Origin: Pedobacter namyangjuensis
Lineage (GTDB): Bacteria > Bacteroidota > Bacteroidia > Sphingobacteriales > Sphingobacteriaceae
NCBI RefSeq assembly: GCF_003313325.1
Contig: NZ_QMHQ01000003.1
Location: 62,001 to 126,000, forward strand
Length of the DNA: 64,000 nucleotides
Reading direction: 5' to 3'
In this document: one piece after another, positions 37,401 to 44,113 of the stretch
How the letters are laid out: each line of letters begins with the position of its first letter
Position numbering within the stretch: position 1 is the first letter of the stretch
Made by a program: the position numbers and the translations under genes
Notes under the pieces: generated by a model
Seen by the model: the letters and a program-made list of their open reading frames with translations, nothing else
What the model was told of the DNA's origin: nothing
The model's database searches: none

Positions 37401-37673
37401 ATTATCGGCACCAACAGTAATTTCCTGCGTTTTAAATCCTAGATATTTGGCTTGTAAAATAACTGTTCCGGTAGCTGGCACAGTAATTTTAAATTGTCCA
37501 TTTTCGTCTGTACTTGCCACAGTAGATGTGCCTTTTAAAGCAACAGAAACCCCTGGAATTGGCTGTTTGCCAGATTTATCAATTACCTTTCCTGAGATTT
37601 GCTTTGTTTGTTGTGCGTATACCATAGTAATACCCATAGCAAGCACACAAAGGAGCAGTAAGATTTTTTTCAT
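34482..37673 (-). CDS. SusC/RagA TonB-dependent outer-membrane transporter
   Basis: A 1063-residue transporter. Order: signal peptide (about 1-20, ending VYAQ), a carboxypeptidase-regulatory-like beta-sandwich (about 24-110, KVIDKSGKQPIPGVSVALKG), a plug (about 115-225, with VRGGGSLTGDNSPLYIVDG and TAIYGSRGANGVILITTK) and a 22-stranded barrel ending in VLGLNVNF. The terminal Phe is usual for outer-membrane barrels. With SusD it imports pectic oligosaccharides using TonB energy. It is the first gene of a seven-gene operon and is divergent from the LacI-type regulator gene. Confidence 0.96.
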   Translation of the reverse strand: MKKILLLLCVLAMGITMVYAQQTKQISGKVIDKSGKQPIPGVSVALKGTSTVASTDENGQFKITVPATGTVILQAKYLGFKTQEITVGADNKANFSLEEDVANLNEVVINIGYGTVRKKDLTGAVSSVSADVIAAAPVSSAMQAIQGRVSGVNISSTEGSPDAEMTIRVRGGGSLTGDNSPLYIVDGFPVASISDIAPADIESIDILKDASSTAIYGSRGANGVILITTKNSKDGKTAVSFSAFTGIRELANTLDVLTPLDYATFQYERALLANKPDEYTKYFGNYQDIDLYGNVVPNDWQNIIFGRTGTTYNQNLNISGGGEKTKFSLSHSFVKDKAIMLNSGYERQNINFKLNHKLYDKLTLDFGIRYADTKTKGGGANEQNEKSSSDSRLKYAMIYPTFPVGDLTDNDLTDPAFNLYNPIDAINDNDQYIHRKTYNFNGALNYDIIKGLRLRSEVGYDGYKNDQDRFYGRTTYFVINNVPNYPGLPAVVYTNTTRNAIRNTNTLSYDFKSLLKNDHNLNLLVGQEYIKTEQEIYTTQINGFPAGFNFDDTRKLSGQGKESKSAKVFSPDDVLLSAFTRINYDYKGKYLLSATFRADGSSKFLDGNRWGYFPSVSGAWRVSAEDFMKTTSTWLDDLKLRASFGTAGNNNIPTGQTTQLFQPNDPTTPVYTNGFPNFLAPSKIMANPDLKWETTVTKNIGLDFSLFKSKVTGTVEAYLNKTKDLLILFPVAGTGYDNQYRNFGETQNKGLEFSVNYNAIRKPNFDLSFNANISFNRNQVNSLGGLAYYAGTSGWASTEIGEDFRVSEGASVGRIFGYKSDGRYEVSDFKPYNGVAWQLKDGVANATDIIGTLRPGSMKLQDINGDGVVNLSDRTIIGNANPLNTGGFSVNARLYSFDIGAYFNWSYGNDIYNANKIEYTSTSKYSSRNMISTMGTGNRWTNLRPNGTISNDAAELEAMNANTTLWSPYMARYVLSDWAVEDGSFLRLGTLTLGYTLPKVISQKLKMKSLRVYASGYNLWMWTNYSGFDPEVSTRRRDPLTPGVDYSAYPKSKTYVLGLNVNF

Positions 37674-37727
37674 ACGTTAAGCTTATAATTTGGTTTGTTG
37701 TGGTTAACTTTTAAGGTCTTCCATTAA

Positions 37728-37735
37728 CAAGTCTA
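37728..37735 (-). promoter_or_regulatory. -7-like element of the susC operon
   Basis: TAGACTTG, identical to the GH28 element and within the shared block TTAACAAGTCTACA. It is 46 bp below the operator. No TTTG -33 box is visible at the normal spacing. Confidence 0.5.
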
Positions 37736-37781
37736 CATCGTTTTTTTTATAAAATATGGCATTTAACGGGTTTTAATTTGT

Positions 37782-37793
37782 GCAATCGTTCCC
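37782..37793. promoter_or_regulatory. Pectin-regulon operator, susC site
   Basis: GCAATCGTTCCC, 11 of 12 identical to the uxaB motif, in the divergent region between susC and the LacI-type gene. It is well upstream of the susC promoter. Confidence 0.65.
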
Positions 37794-37794
37794 G

Positions 37795-37805
37795 ACAACG
37801 TTGCC
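37795..37805. promoter_or_regulatory. Second operator-like palindrome, lacI side
   Basis: ACAACGTTGCC contains the perfect palindrome CAACGTTG and resembles the main motif without the central T. It overlaps TTG at 37801-37803, a possible -33 element for the regulator gene (TATCTTTA at 37824-37831, spacing 20), and could serve autoregulation. Confidence 0.45.
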
Positions 37806-37904
37806 GAAATGCAATTAAAAAATTATCTTTAAGTCTGCTAAGAAATAGTATTATTGCAAAACCTACCTTTTTAGCTGTAAACCCTATTAAATTAAAGCGT
37901 TATA

Positions 37905-38918
37905 ATGTTTGAGCCCGTAACCATTAAAGATATAGCAAAAGCCCTCGGACTTTCTACATCTACCGTTTCTAGAGCACTTAGAGATACACACGAAATTAGC
38001 GCTGCTACAAAAAAAGTAGTTCTTGAATATGCAAAGGAAATAGGTTATCAGCCAAATCCAATAGCTTTAAGCTTAAAAGAACGCAGAAGTAAATCTATAG
38101 GTGTGGTAGTTAGCGAAGTAGCAAATAGTTATTTCTCGCAAGCTATTAATGGTATAGAATCTATTGCTTACGATAGAGGCTACCATGTAATTATTTCTCA
38201 AACGCACGAATCTTTTGAGCGTGAAGTAAGCAACGTACAACATCTGGCCTCGCGTTCTGTAGATGGTTTACTTGTTTCCCTATCTTCGCAAACCACAGAT
38301 ATTTCCCATCTAACGCATTTACACGACCGTGGTTTACCAATTGTATTTTTTGATAGGGTTGCCGACGAGATTGATACGCACAAAGTGATTGCAAATAATC
38401 AGCAAGGCGCTTTTGATGCAACCGAACACCTCATTAAATCTGGCTTCAAACGCATTGCACATTTAACAAGTTCTAGCCATTTATCAATTAGTATTGAGCG
38501 ATTAGCTGGTTACGAGGCAGCGCTAAAAGCCCATAATATTAAGCCAAACCCTGCTTATGTTAAGTTTTGTCCGCATGGCGGAATGTTATATGAGGAAACA
38601 GAGACTGCAATTAAAGAACTTTTAGCCTTACCAGAAAAACCTGATGCAATCTTTGTTGCCGGCGACCGTTTAAGCACAGGCTGTTTGAGTGTTTTTAAAA
38701 ATTTAAACGTAGCTGTACCGAAAGATATGGCTATAGCCGGATTCAGTAATTCTGATGTTCTGGATTTGTTTAATCCATCTATAACATCTATTAGGCAACC
38801 AGCTTTTGAAATTGGGCAATTGGCAACCCAAATGCTTTTACAACTTATAGAAGCAAAGTATCCGGTAGTAGAGTTTGAGAAAAAGATTTTAGAAACTGAT
38901 TTATTTATTAGAAATTAA
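37905..38918 (+). CDS. LacI/GalR family transcriptional regulator
   Basis: A 337-residue regulator. The LacI helix-turn-helix is at about 4-25 (TIKDIAKALGLSTSTVSRAL), the hinge helix includes NPIALSLKERRSKSIGVVV, and the periplasmic-binding-protein-like effector domain covers about 62-335 (FDRVADEIDTHKVIANNQ, DAIFVAGDRLSTGCL, TSIRQPAFEIGQLA). It is the only DNA-binding regulator in the pectin locus and is divergent from susC, so it very likely reads a pectin-derived signal and binds the GCAATCGTTnCC motifs. Whether it activates or represses is discussed in the findings. Confidence 0.93.
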   Translation: MFEPVTIKDIAKALGLSTSTVSRALRDTHEISAATKKVVLEYAKEIGYQPNPIALSLKERRSKSIGVVVSEVANSYFSQAINGIESIAYDRGYHVIISQTHESFEREVSNVQHLASRSVDGLLVSLSSQTTDISHLTHLHDRGLPIVFFDRVADEIDTHKVIANNQQGAFDATEHLIKSGFKRIAHLTSSSHLSISIERLAGYEAALKAHNIKPNPAYVKFCPHGGMLYEETETAIKELLALPEKPDAIFVAGDRLSTGCLSVFKNLNVAVPKDMAIAGFSNSDVLDLFNPSITSIRQPAFEIGQLATQMLLQLIEAKYPVVEFEKKILETDLFIRN

Positions 38919-38992
38919 ATCACGTTAGCGTAATAAAATTACATTTTCATCCTCAAAAGTTGTTTGAACATTCTTTGTTAAATACCAAAATT

Positions 38993-39000
38993 TATCTTTG
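38993..39000 (+). promoter_or_regulatory. -7 box upstream of the DUF3050 gene
   Basis: TATCTTTG matches TAnnTTTG exactly and lies 16 bp before the ATG at 39017. A TTTG occurs 15 bp upstream (38974-38977), closer than the usual 19 bp. Confidence 0.5.
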
Positions 39001-39016
39001 CGGCACATTTTAGGTT

Positions 39017-39811
39017 ATGCAAAGTTTAGATAAAATTCAGGCAGCAATACTGCCGTTAAAAGAAGATATAATTAATCACAAGGTTTATAACGTAATTACA
39101 GAAATTGCCGATTTACGCGTATTTATGGAGTACCATATTTATGCCGTATGGGATTTCATGTCGCTTTTAAAGGCTTTGCAAATAAATTTAACTTGTACCA
39201 GTATACCTTGGTTTCCGGTAGGTGATGGAAAAACCAGAGCGCTAATAAACGAGATTGTAGCTGGAGAAGAATCTGACGTTGATGCTAATGGCTTACAAAA
39301 AAGCCACTTCGAAATGTATTTAGATGCAATGGAGCAATGCGGAGCGGATGTGAAAGGCATAAATACATTTGTTTCAACACTAAAAGAGACGGGAGATTTC
39401 GACTTGGCTTATCAAAAAGCAAATACCCCTACTGCTGCTATTAATTTCGTAAATTATTCGTTCGAAATTATCAACAGTAAAAAACCTCATCTACAAGCAA
39501 GTGCTTTTACCTTTGGCAGGGAAGATTTAATACCAAGTATGTTTAACACTATTGTAAACGATTTTAACCAGAAATTTCCATCGCAGGTTTCTTTATTTAA
39601 ATACTATTTAGATAGGCACATTGAGGTCGACGGTGATCATCATAGCCATTTGGCGTTAGATATGACAGCAACACTCTGCCAAAATAAAGAAACATATTTG
39701 CTTGAAGCACAGCACACAGCGGTAGAGGCACTACAGCAAAGAGTGGCACTTTGGGATGGAGCTTATGAGCAGATAGTAGCTAACAAGCTCGCATCCAATA
39801 CTAACGTATAA
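39017..39811 (+). CDS. DUF3050 family protein, heme-oxygenase-like fold suspected
   Basis: A 264-residue soluble helical protein matching my recollection of DUF3050 (DLRVFMEYHIYAVWDFMSLL near 32-51, IPWFPVGD near 63). There is no signal peptide. Two segments have the spacing of metal ligands in heme-oxygenase-like diiron oxidases: Glu84/Glu85 with His97 (GEESDVDANGLQKSHFEMYL), and His201, Asp205 and His208/209 (DRHIEVDGDHHSHLALDM). The activity is unknown and the metal assignment is inference. It has its own consensus -7 box and seems to be a single-gene unit. Confidence 0.75.
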   Translation: MQSLDKIQAAILPLKEDIINHKVYNVITEIADLRVFMEYHIYAVWDFMSLLKALQINLTCTSIPWFPVGDGKTRALINEIVAGEESDVDANGLQKSHFEMYLDAMEQCGADVKGINTFVSTLKETGDFDLAYQKANTPTAAINFVNYSFEIINSKKPHLQASAFTFGREDLIPSMFNTIVNDFNQKFPSQVSLFKYYLDRHIEVDGDHHSHLALDMTATLCQNKETYLLEAQHTAVEALQQRVALWDGAYEQIVANKLASNTNV

Positions 39812-39821
39812 CGCAATCTTT

Positions 39822-40052
39822 TTAATTTGTTTGGAAGTTGGTAGCTAAGTGCTGCACTTCTTCGTTTGAAATTAATTTCGGATTACTGTATTGCTTCTCT
39901 AAAAGAGTTAACGCAATTTTAATATGACCTGTAGTTGTGTTAATTAAACACTCACCACCGTCCATAGTACTAGAAATGTATCTTCCGATGCCACGATTAA
40001 CATCTTGAAATCTTAGTACTAGTTCATGGAAAATAAAAACCGGATAATTCAT
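39822..40052 (-). CDS. Small conserved-looking hypothetical protein
   Basis: A 76-residue protein without signal peptide or membrane helix, of mixed alpha/beta character, which I do not recognise. It starts with MNYPVFIFHELVLRFQDVN and ends with a helical, polar tail. It is convergent with the DUF3050 gene (10 bp between stops). A -7-like TACATTTA lies 8 bp upstream of its ATG (40061-40068). Coding is supported by composition and the lack of a competing frame, but it could be spurious. Confidence 0.5.
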   Translation of the reverse strand: MNYPVFIFHELVLRFQDVNRGIGRYISSTMDGGECLINTTTGHIKIALTLLEKQYSNPKLISNEEVQHLATNFQTN

Positions 40053-40227
40053 AGGTTAAATGTAGAGCAGTTGTATTAAGTTAATATTAACAGAACGTTA
40101 TTTTTTGTTAACATTGACTTAACATTAGATCGGTTTTTTGATCCTGAGATCCTGAAAATATTTACATTCAAGATCTTATGACTGGAATTTTACATTATCT
40201 ATATCAATTCTAAATAAGAACAATCGT

Positions 40228-40235
40228 TACATTTG
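40228..40235 (+). promoter_or_regulatory. -7 box abutting the SIP-family start codon
   Basis: TACATTTG is an exact TAnnTTTG match ending 5 bp before the ATG at 40241. No clear -33 TTTG is seen. If used, the transcript would be leaderless or nearly so. Confidence 0.45.
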
Positions 40236-40240
40236 CCCAT

Positions 40241-41065
40241 ATGACTACCACTGGCCAACCCGCAATTATAAGATCTGTTTTAACAGTAACACATAAAGAA
40301 TACCTTACACCGCGTTATATAAAAATTACGTTAACGGGAGATGAGGTACTAAAATTCGCAAATACAACCATTGGTATTAACAACAAAATTTTTATTGCCC
40401 CAAGAGGGATTAACGAAATTCATTTTCCAAACGTTGATGATGCCGGCAACATTGTGGCAGTTGATGATCACTTAAAACCAATTGTTAGAACGTACACCCA
40501 TAGAGGTATAGATTTAGCTAAAAAAGAAATGTATATAGAGTTTGTTGCGCATGGCGATGAAGGTCCGGCTTCTGCTTGGGCAATTTCTGCAAAGCCTGGC
40601 GACAAATTAGGTGTTGCAATGAAGGACACAAAAGTAGCATTGTATCCAAAAGTTGATTGGTATTTACTGGTTGCAGATGCAACAGGGATTCCGGTAATTG
40701 CTTCTATTTTAGAAAAATTGCCTAAAACTGCTAAAGCACAGGTTTTAATAGAAGTACAAGATAAATCAGATCTCCAATTTTTCCAAAGTGAGGCAACCGT
40801 ACATGTCGAGTGGTTATATCATCCAAAACCTGGAGAAAACAATTTACTTTTTGAAGCAGTACAAAATATAAACCTGCCAGATGAAAGCGTGGCTCGTTTT
40901 GCCTACGTAGCTGCAGAATTTTCTAGCGTTAAAAACATCCGCCAGTATTTAAGAAAAGATTTAAACTGGCAGCAACAAGAGTTATATGCCTATTCTTACT
41001 GGAAACATGGTGCTAGCGAAGACGGCTCTGTAAAAGACAGGCAGCATGAAAAAAACACCTTATAA
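40241..41065 (+). CDS. Siderophore-interacting protein family flavin reductase
   Basis: A 274-residue FAD-dependent reductase of the SIP/ViuB/YqjH type. The FAD-binding motif is VRTYTHRGID near 87, followed by EFVAHGDEGPASAWA near 107-121, both family hallmarks. The C-terminal SIP domain has LLVADATGIPVIASIL and YAYSYWKHGASED near 248-260. These enzymes reduce ferric siderophores in the cytoplasm with NAD(P)H. It is a monocistronic plus-strand gene convergent with the DUF4440-like gene. No siderophore genes are near. Confidence 0.9.
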   Translation: MTTTGQPAIIRSVLTVTHKEYLTPRYIKITLTGDEVLKFANTTIGINNKIFIAPRGINEIHFPNVDDAGNIVAVDDHLKPIVRTYTHRGIDLAKKEMYIEFVAHGDEGPASAWAISAKPGDKLGVAMKDTKVALYPKVDWYLLVADATGIPVIASILEKLPKTAKAQVLIEVQDKSDLQFFQSEATVHVEWLYHPKPGENNLLFEAVQNINLPDESVARFAYVAAEFSSVKNIRQYLRKDLNWQQQELYAYSYWKHGASEDGSVKDRQHEKNTL

Positions 41066-41095
41066 TCAATTTATTTAAATTAAGGCAAAGACTGA

Positions 41096-41527
41096 CTATT
41101 GAGGCAATTTGTACGCTTGTCTATCAAAAAGTTTCCAATCTTTACCCTCTTTTTGCCAAACCTGTACAATGCCAATGTGTACTTCTCCGGGTTTTCCATT
41201 ATCATTGGTTTTTGCCTGCAACTCATGGCGTACGATAGCTATTTTGCCACTTACTTTTACAATTTGGTTTTTTAGATCAATGGTAACAAAATCTGATCTC
41301 CCACTTGCTATTGTTTCTACAAAGGTTGCCCTATCTTCTAACTTACCGCTAGAATGTCCGTAGCCAAGTTTTTCAGAAGCTATGTTTTGTAAGGCTGTTC
41401 TGTCGCCACTAATCATCGCTAACCGTAATTTTTCTACAGCTTGTACAACTTTTGTTTCATCGGTAGTTTGTGCATTTACCATAATTGTAGCTGAAAGGAA
41501 AAAGATTAGGAGCAAGTATTTTTTCAT
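41096..41527 (-). CDS. Exported DUF4440/NTF2-like protein
   Basis: A 143-residue protein with a signal peptide (YLLLIFFLSATIMVNAQ, cleavage near 20). The remainder has an NTF2-like alpha+beta pattern typical of DUF4440: AVEKLRLAMISGDRTALQNIASEKLGYGHSSG, then a strand-rich half with VRHELQAKT and VQVWQKEGKDWKLFDRQA. The SnoaL/DUF4440 fold serves many functions, so no activity is assigned. It converges with the SIP-family gene, 30 bp apart. Confidence 0.78.
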   Translation of the reverse strand: MKKYLLLIFFLSATIMVNAQTTDETKVVQAVEKLRLAMISGDRTALQNIASEKLGYGHSSGKLEDRATFVETIASGRSDFVTIDLKNQIVKVSGKIAIVRHELQAKTNDNGKPGEVHIGIVQVWQKEGKDWKLFDRQAYKLPQ

Positions 41528-41601
41528 CGGATTAAATTATTAATAAACTAAAGGTAAAACTATTAAACAAATGTTACCACAATTATCGATGTAAAAACCC
41601 T

Positions 41602-41631
41602 TAAAAAACTAAAGCCTCAAAATATGAGGCT
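41602..41631 (-). terminator. Intrinsic terminator after the adhesin operon
   Basis: AGCCTCA (41613-41619), loop AAATA, TGAGGCT (41625-41631): seven perfect pairs. On the minus strand it is followed by TTTAGTTTTTT. It is 41 bp past the stop of the CheY-like gene, so it probably ends the 53921-41672 operon. Confidence 0.82.
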
Positions 41632-41671
41632 CTAATTTAAAAAAAAACTATACGGATATTTGTTGAGAAAA

Positions 41672-42061
41672 TTAATTTACTGGCAATATAGAATCTTTGT
41701 GCAATGGTTTAAACACAAGCTGATGCACATTTGGATCGGCTTGCATCATTGCAATATCTTCAACAATTTCGGTACCTGTTAGTACCACTATTTTACAAGC
41801 ATCTTTTATATGCTGGCTATAATTGTTAAATCTTTCTAAAAATCCAAAGCCATTTACACCTGGCATATCCAAATCCAAAAAAATTAACGACGGCATTGCA
41901 TCTTCATTTTCAAGATTTTTTTCTAAGTAATCTAACGCCTTTATGGCGCTATCCATTATTACAAATTTATCTTGTAAGTAATTTGTCTTAAGAACGTGTT
42001 TAGTAATCATCTGATCTATTGGATTATCATCCACTATCATTATAATTTTACCCTCTTCCAT
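41672..42061 (-). CDS. CheY-like single-domain response regulator
   Basis: About 129 residues from the ATG at 42059-42061; a TTG at 42112 would add 17 residues without homology signals. It is a receiver domain only: acidic pair DD at 11-12 (IVDDNPID), phospho-acceptor Asp63 in LIFLDLDMPGVNGF, a Thr in VVLTGTE and Lys in VFKPL. No output domain is attached. It is of the Rcp1-like type common in Bacteroidota. It follows the OmpA-family gene at 76 bp on the same strand and precedes a terminator, so it is probably part of the adhesin/T9SS operon, an unusual place for it. Confidence 0.88.
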   Translation of the reverse strand: MEEGKIIMIVDDNPIDQMITKHVLKTNYLQDKFVIMDSAIKALDYLEKNLENEDAMPSLIFLDLDMPGVNGFGFLERFNNYSQHIKDACKIVVLTGTEIVEDIAMMQADPNVHQLVFKPLHKDSILPVN

Positions 42062-42137
42062 AAGTCTATGTTTTAAAGTTTGAGTATTTTCTGTTACCTG
42101 TAAATGTTCCAATTTGTGTGCGTGTGTAATGATGGAA

Positions 42138-44111
42138 TTATTGTTTGATTATCGTAAACTCTGTTCGTCTGTTAAGCTGGTGCGCTTCTTCGCTACAAGG
42201 CTTGTCGTTTGTGCAGTCGTTAAGCAATCTGCTTTCTCCGTAACCTTTTGCTTTAATCCTATAGGCTTCTATGCCACGGGCGATGATGTATTTAACCGCC
42301 TCGTTTGCTCTAGCCTGAGAAAGTTTCTGATTGTACTTATCGTTGCCCCTACTATCCGTATGCGAGCCTAAGTCAATCCATAAAGTTGGATTTTCTTTCA
42401 TTATTTTAACCAACTTATCTAACTCAAGGGCTGCGTCTGTTCTAATGTTGCTTTTATCAAAATCGTAATAGATGTTTTCTATTCTAATTTCCTGGTTAAG
42501 CGTTATTGGCGTTAAATAGATATTTTTCTTTAACAACGAGGCCCCTAAGCCATTAATATTTTCTCCTTCTGCATTTCTAAAACCCGTTTTTTTACCGCTA
42601 ATGAGATAATCGATATTAGGATTTAAGTTAAAACTGAAAGCTCCCAAACTGTCTGTTTGCGTACTTAAAATTGTGCCATCAGCTTTTGTAATACTTACCA
42701 AAACATCAGCTAATGGTTTATTGGTATTAGCAGTTAGTGCAAAACCTTCGAGCTTTAAACTTAAGTTTTCTTCAAAAGCGAGCGAATAAATATCGTCGCT
42801 CCCCTTTCCACCAAGTCTATCTGAAGCAAGCATCGCTTCGTTGCTGTCTTTTATAATGAAAGAAAAGTCGTCTTGCGGAGAGTTTATCGGGTAACGCAAA
42901 TTTACTGGTACCGAATTTCCTTTTGATAACTTAAAAATATCTAAACCTCCCATTCCAATCCTACCATCGGTTGAGAAGTATAAATTACCTTCATTGTCTA
43001 AAAATGGCGTACGCTCTGCCCCTGCTGTGTTAAGCTCTAGCATGTTAGTAGCATTGCTCCAGCTACCATCATCGTTTCTTGTTACATAATAAATATCCGT
43101 CTTACCTTTTCCGCCAGGCATATCAGACACGAAATACAAGGTTTTACCGTCTTTTGTAATAAACGGATCGCCGACTGAATATTGGTTTACGTTATTGTAA
43201 CGGAATGAAACTGGTTTTCCCCAATTTCCGTCAGCTTCTTTTTTAGCCGAGAAAAGTTCAACTTTTACGGTTTTAGGCACACCATTTTCTCGCTCAACAT
43301 GAGCAGGAATTTTGGTTAGCGTAAAAAACATTTCGTTTCCGTTTGCAGTAAAAGTTGCTGCACCAACGTGGTAATCAGAACCAGCATCGAACGGAAAAAG
43401 CGCAACATTATCTTTGGCGTCCTTGGTGTATAATCTTAAATAACCATTGCCTGTCCAACCATAAATATTTTTATCTGGAGCTTGGTTAGACTCATCAAAC
43501 TTTAAAAAGGGTTTGTTTTTTCTAAGCTGGTCTTTTACCAAATCATTTGTCCTATCGGAAGTAAAAACTACACTGCTTTGCCCCAATGTTGCACCCCAAT
43601 CGGCAGTAGCTGAGTTAAGTGCTAGTTCATTTTTTATTACAACCGCTACAGGTTTTTTCATCCAGCTCATTGCCGAGTCGCATGAAAGCATAAGCAGGTT
43701 TTGCGTTGCAACATCAGCTCTGCTTAACGAAACGTATTTTTGGTATTGAACTTTAGCTTCGTTGTATTTAGAATTATTGCGTAAGGCATTTCCGTAAAAC
43801 AAAAAATCTTCGGCCTTTGCGCCATTTGTTTTGGTTAACATAGCGTACCAACTTTCTGCCTGTACGTAATCATTATTTAAACGATAGGCCGTTGCCAACC
43901 TTTGCATGGCATGAAGTGTAGGTTTTTTTTGGTAAGCTTCGGTGTATAAAGTAATGGCTTTGTTATAATTCAACAGATTAAACTGCTCATCTGCTTCAAC
44001 TAATACAAACTGAGCCTTTGCTGTTTGAGAAGCTAAAACTACCGTTAAAGTAAAAGCAAAATAAGCACCATATATTTTTAAAAATTGCATTGTAGTTTTT
44101 TGTAGTCTCAT
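42138..44111 (-). CDS. OmpA-family protein with TPR and PD40 repeats (PorE-like)
   Basis: A 657-residue exported protein (signal peptide about 1-33, ending TAKA). Domains in order: TPR-like helices about 40-150; a WD40/PD40-type propeller about 165-440 (DPFITKDGKTLYFVSDMPGGKGKTD is typical in pattern); a carboxypeptidase-regulatory-like sandwich about 450-530; and an OmpA peptidoglycan-binding domain about 545-655 (YYDFDKSNIRTDA, GSHTDSRGNDKYNQKLSQARA). This order matches PorE of the type IX secretion system. It is 2 bp after the PorP/SprF gene, so it likely anchors the secretion or adhesin complex to peptidoglycan. Confidence 0.88.
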   Translation of the reverse strand: MRLQKTTMQFLKIYGAYFAFTLTVVLASQTAKAQFVLVEADEQFNLLNYNKAITLYTEAYQKKPTLHAMQRLATAYRLNNDYVQAESWYAMLTKTNGAKAEDFLFYGNALRNNSKYNEAKVQYQKYVSLSRADVATQNLLMLSCDSAMSWMKKPVAVVIKNELALNSATADWGATLGQSSVVFTSDRTNDLVKDQLRKNKPFLKFDESNQAPDKNIYGWTGNGYLRLYTKDAKDNVALFPFDAGSDYHVGAATFTANGNEMFFTLTKIPAHVERENGVPKTVKVELFSAKKEADGNWGKPVSFRYNNVNQYSVGDPFITKDGKTLYFVSDMPGGKGKTDIYYVTRNDDGSWSNATNMLELNTAGAERTPFLDNEGNLYFSTDGRIGMGGLDIFKLSKGNSVPVNLRYPINSPQDDFSFIIKDSNEAMLASDRLGGKGSDDIYSLAFEENLSLKLEGFALTANTNKPLADVLVSITKADGTILSTQTDSLGAFSFNLNPNIDYLISGKKTGFRNAEGENINGLGASLLKKNIYLTPITLNQEIRIENIYYDFDKSNIRTDAALELDKLVKIMKENPTLWIDLGSHTDSRGNDKYNQKLSQARANEAVKYIIARGIEAYRIKAKGYGESRLLNDCTNDKPCSEEAHQLNRRTEFTIIKQ

Positions 44112-44113
44112 TA

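Noticed and set aside
40220..40231. ACAATCGTTACA as a fourth pectin operator upstream of the SIP-family gene
   Set aside because: It overlaps the -7 box instead of lying 45 bp upstream, lacks the palindromic ends and precedes a gene unrelated to pectin. Chance similarity is likely, although a role cannot be fully excluded.
42062..42112. TTG start at 42112 for the CheY-like protein
   Set aside because: The receiver domain begins right after the ATG at 42061 and the extra residues show no conserved pattern.
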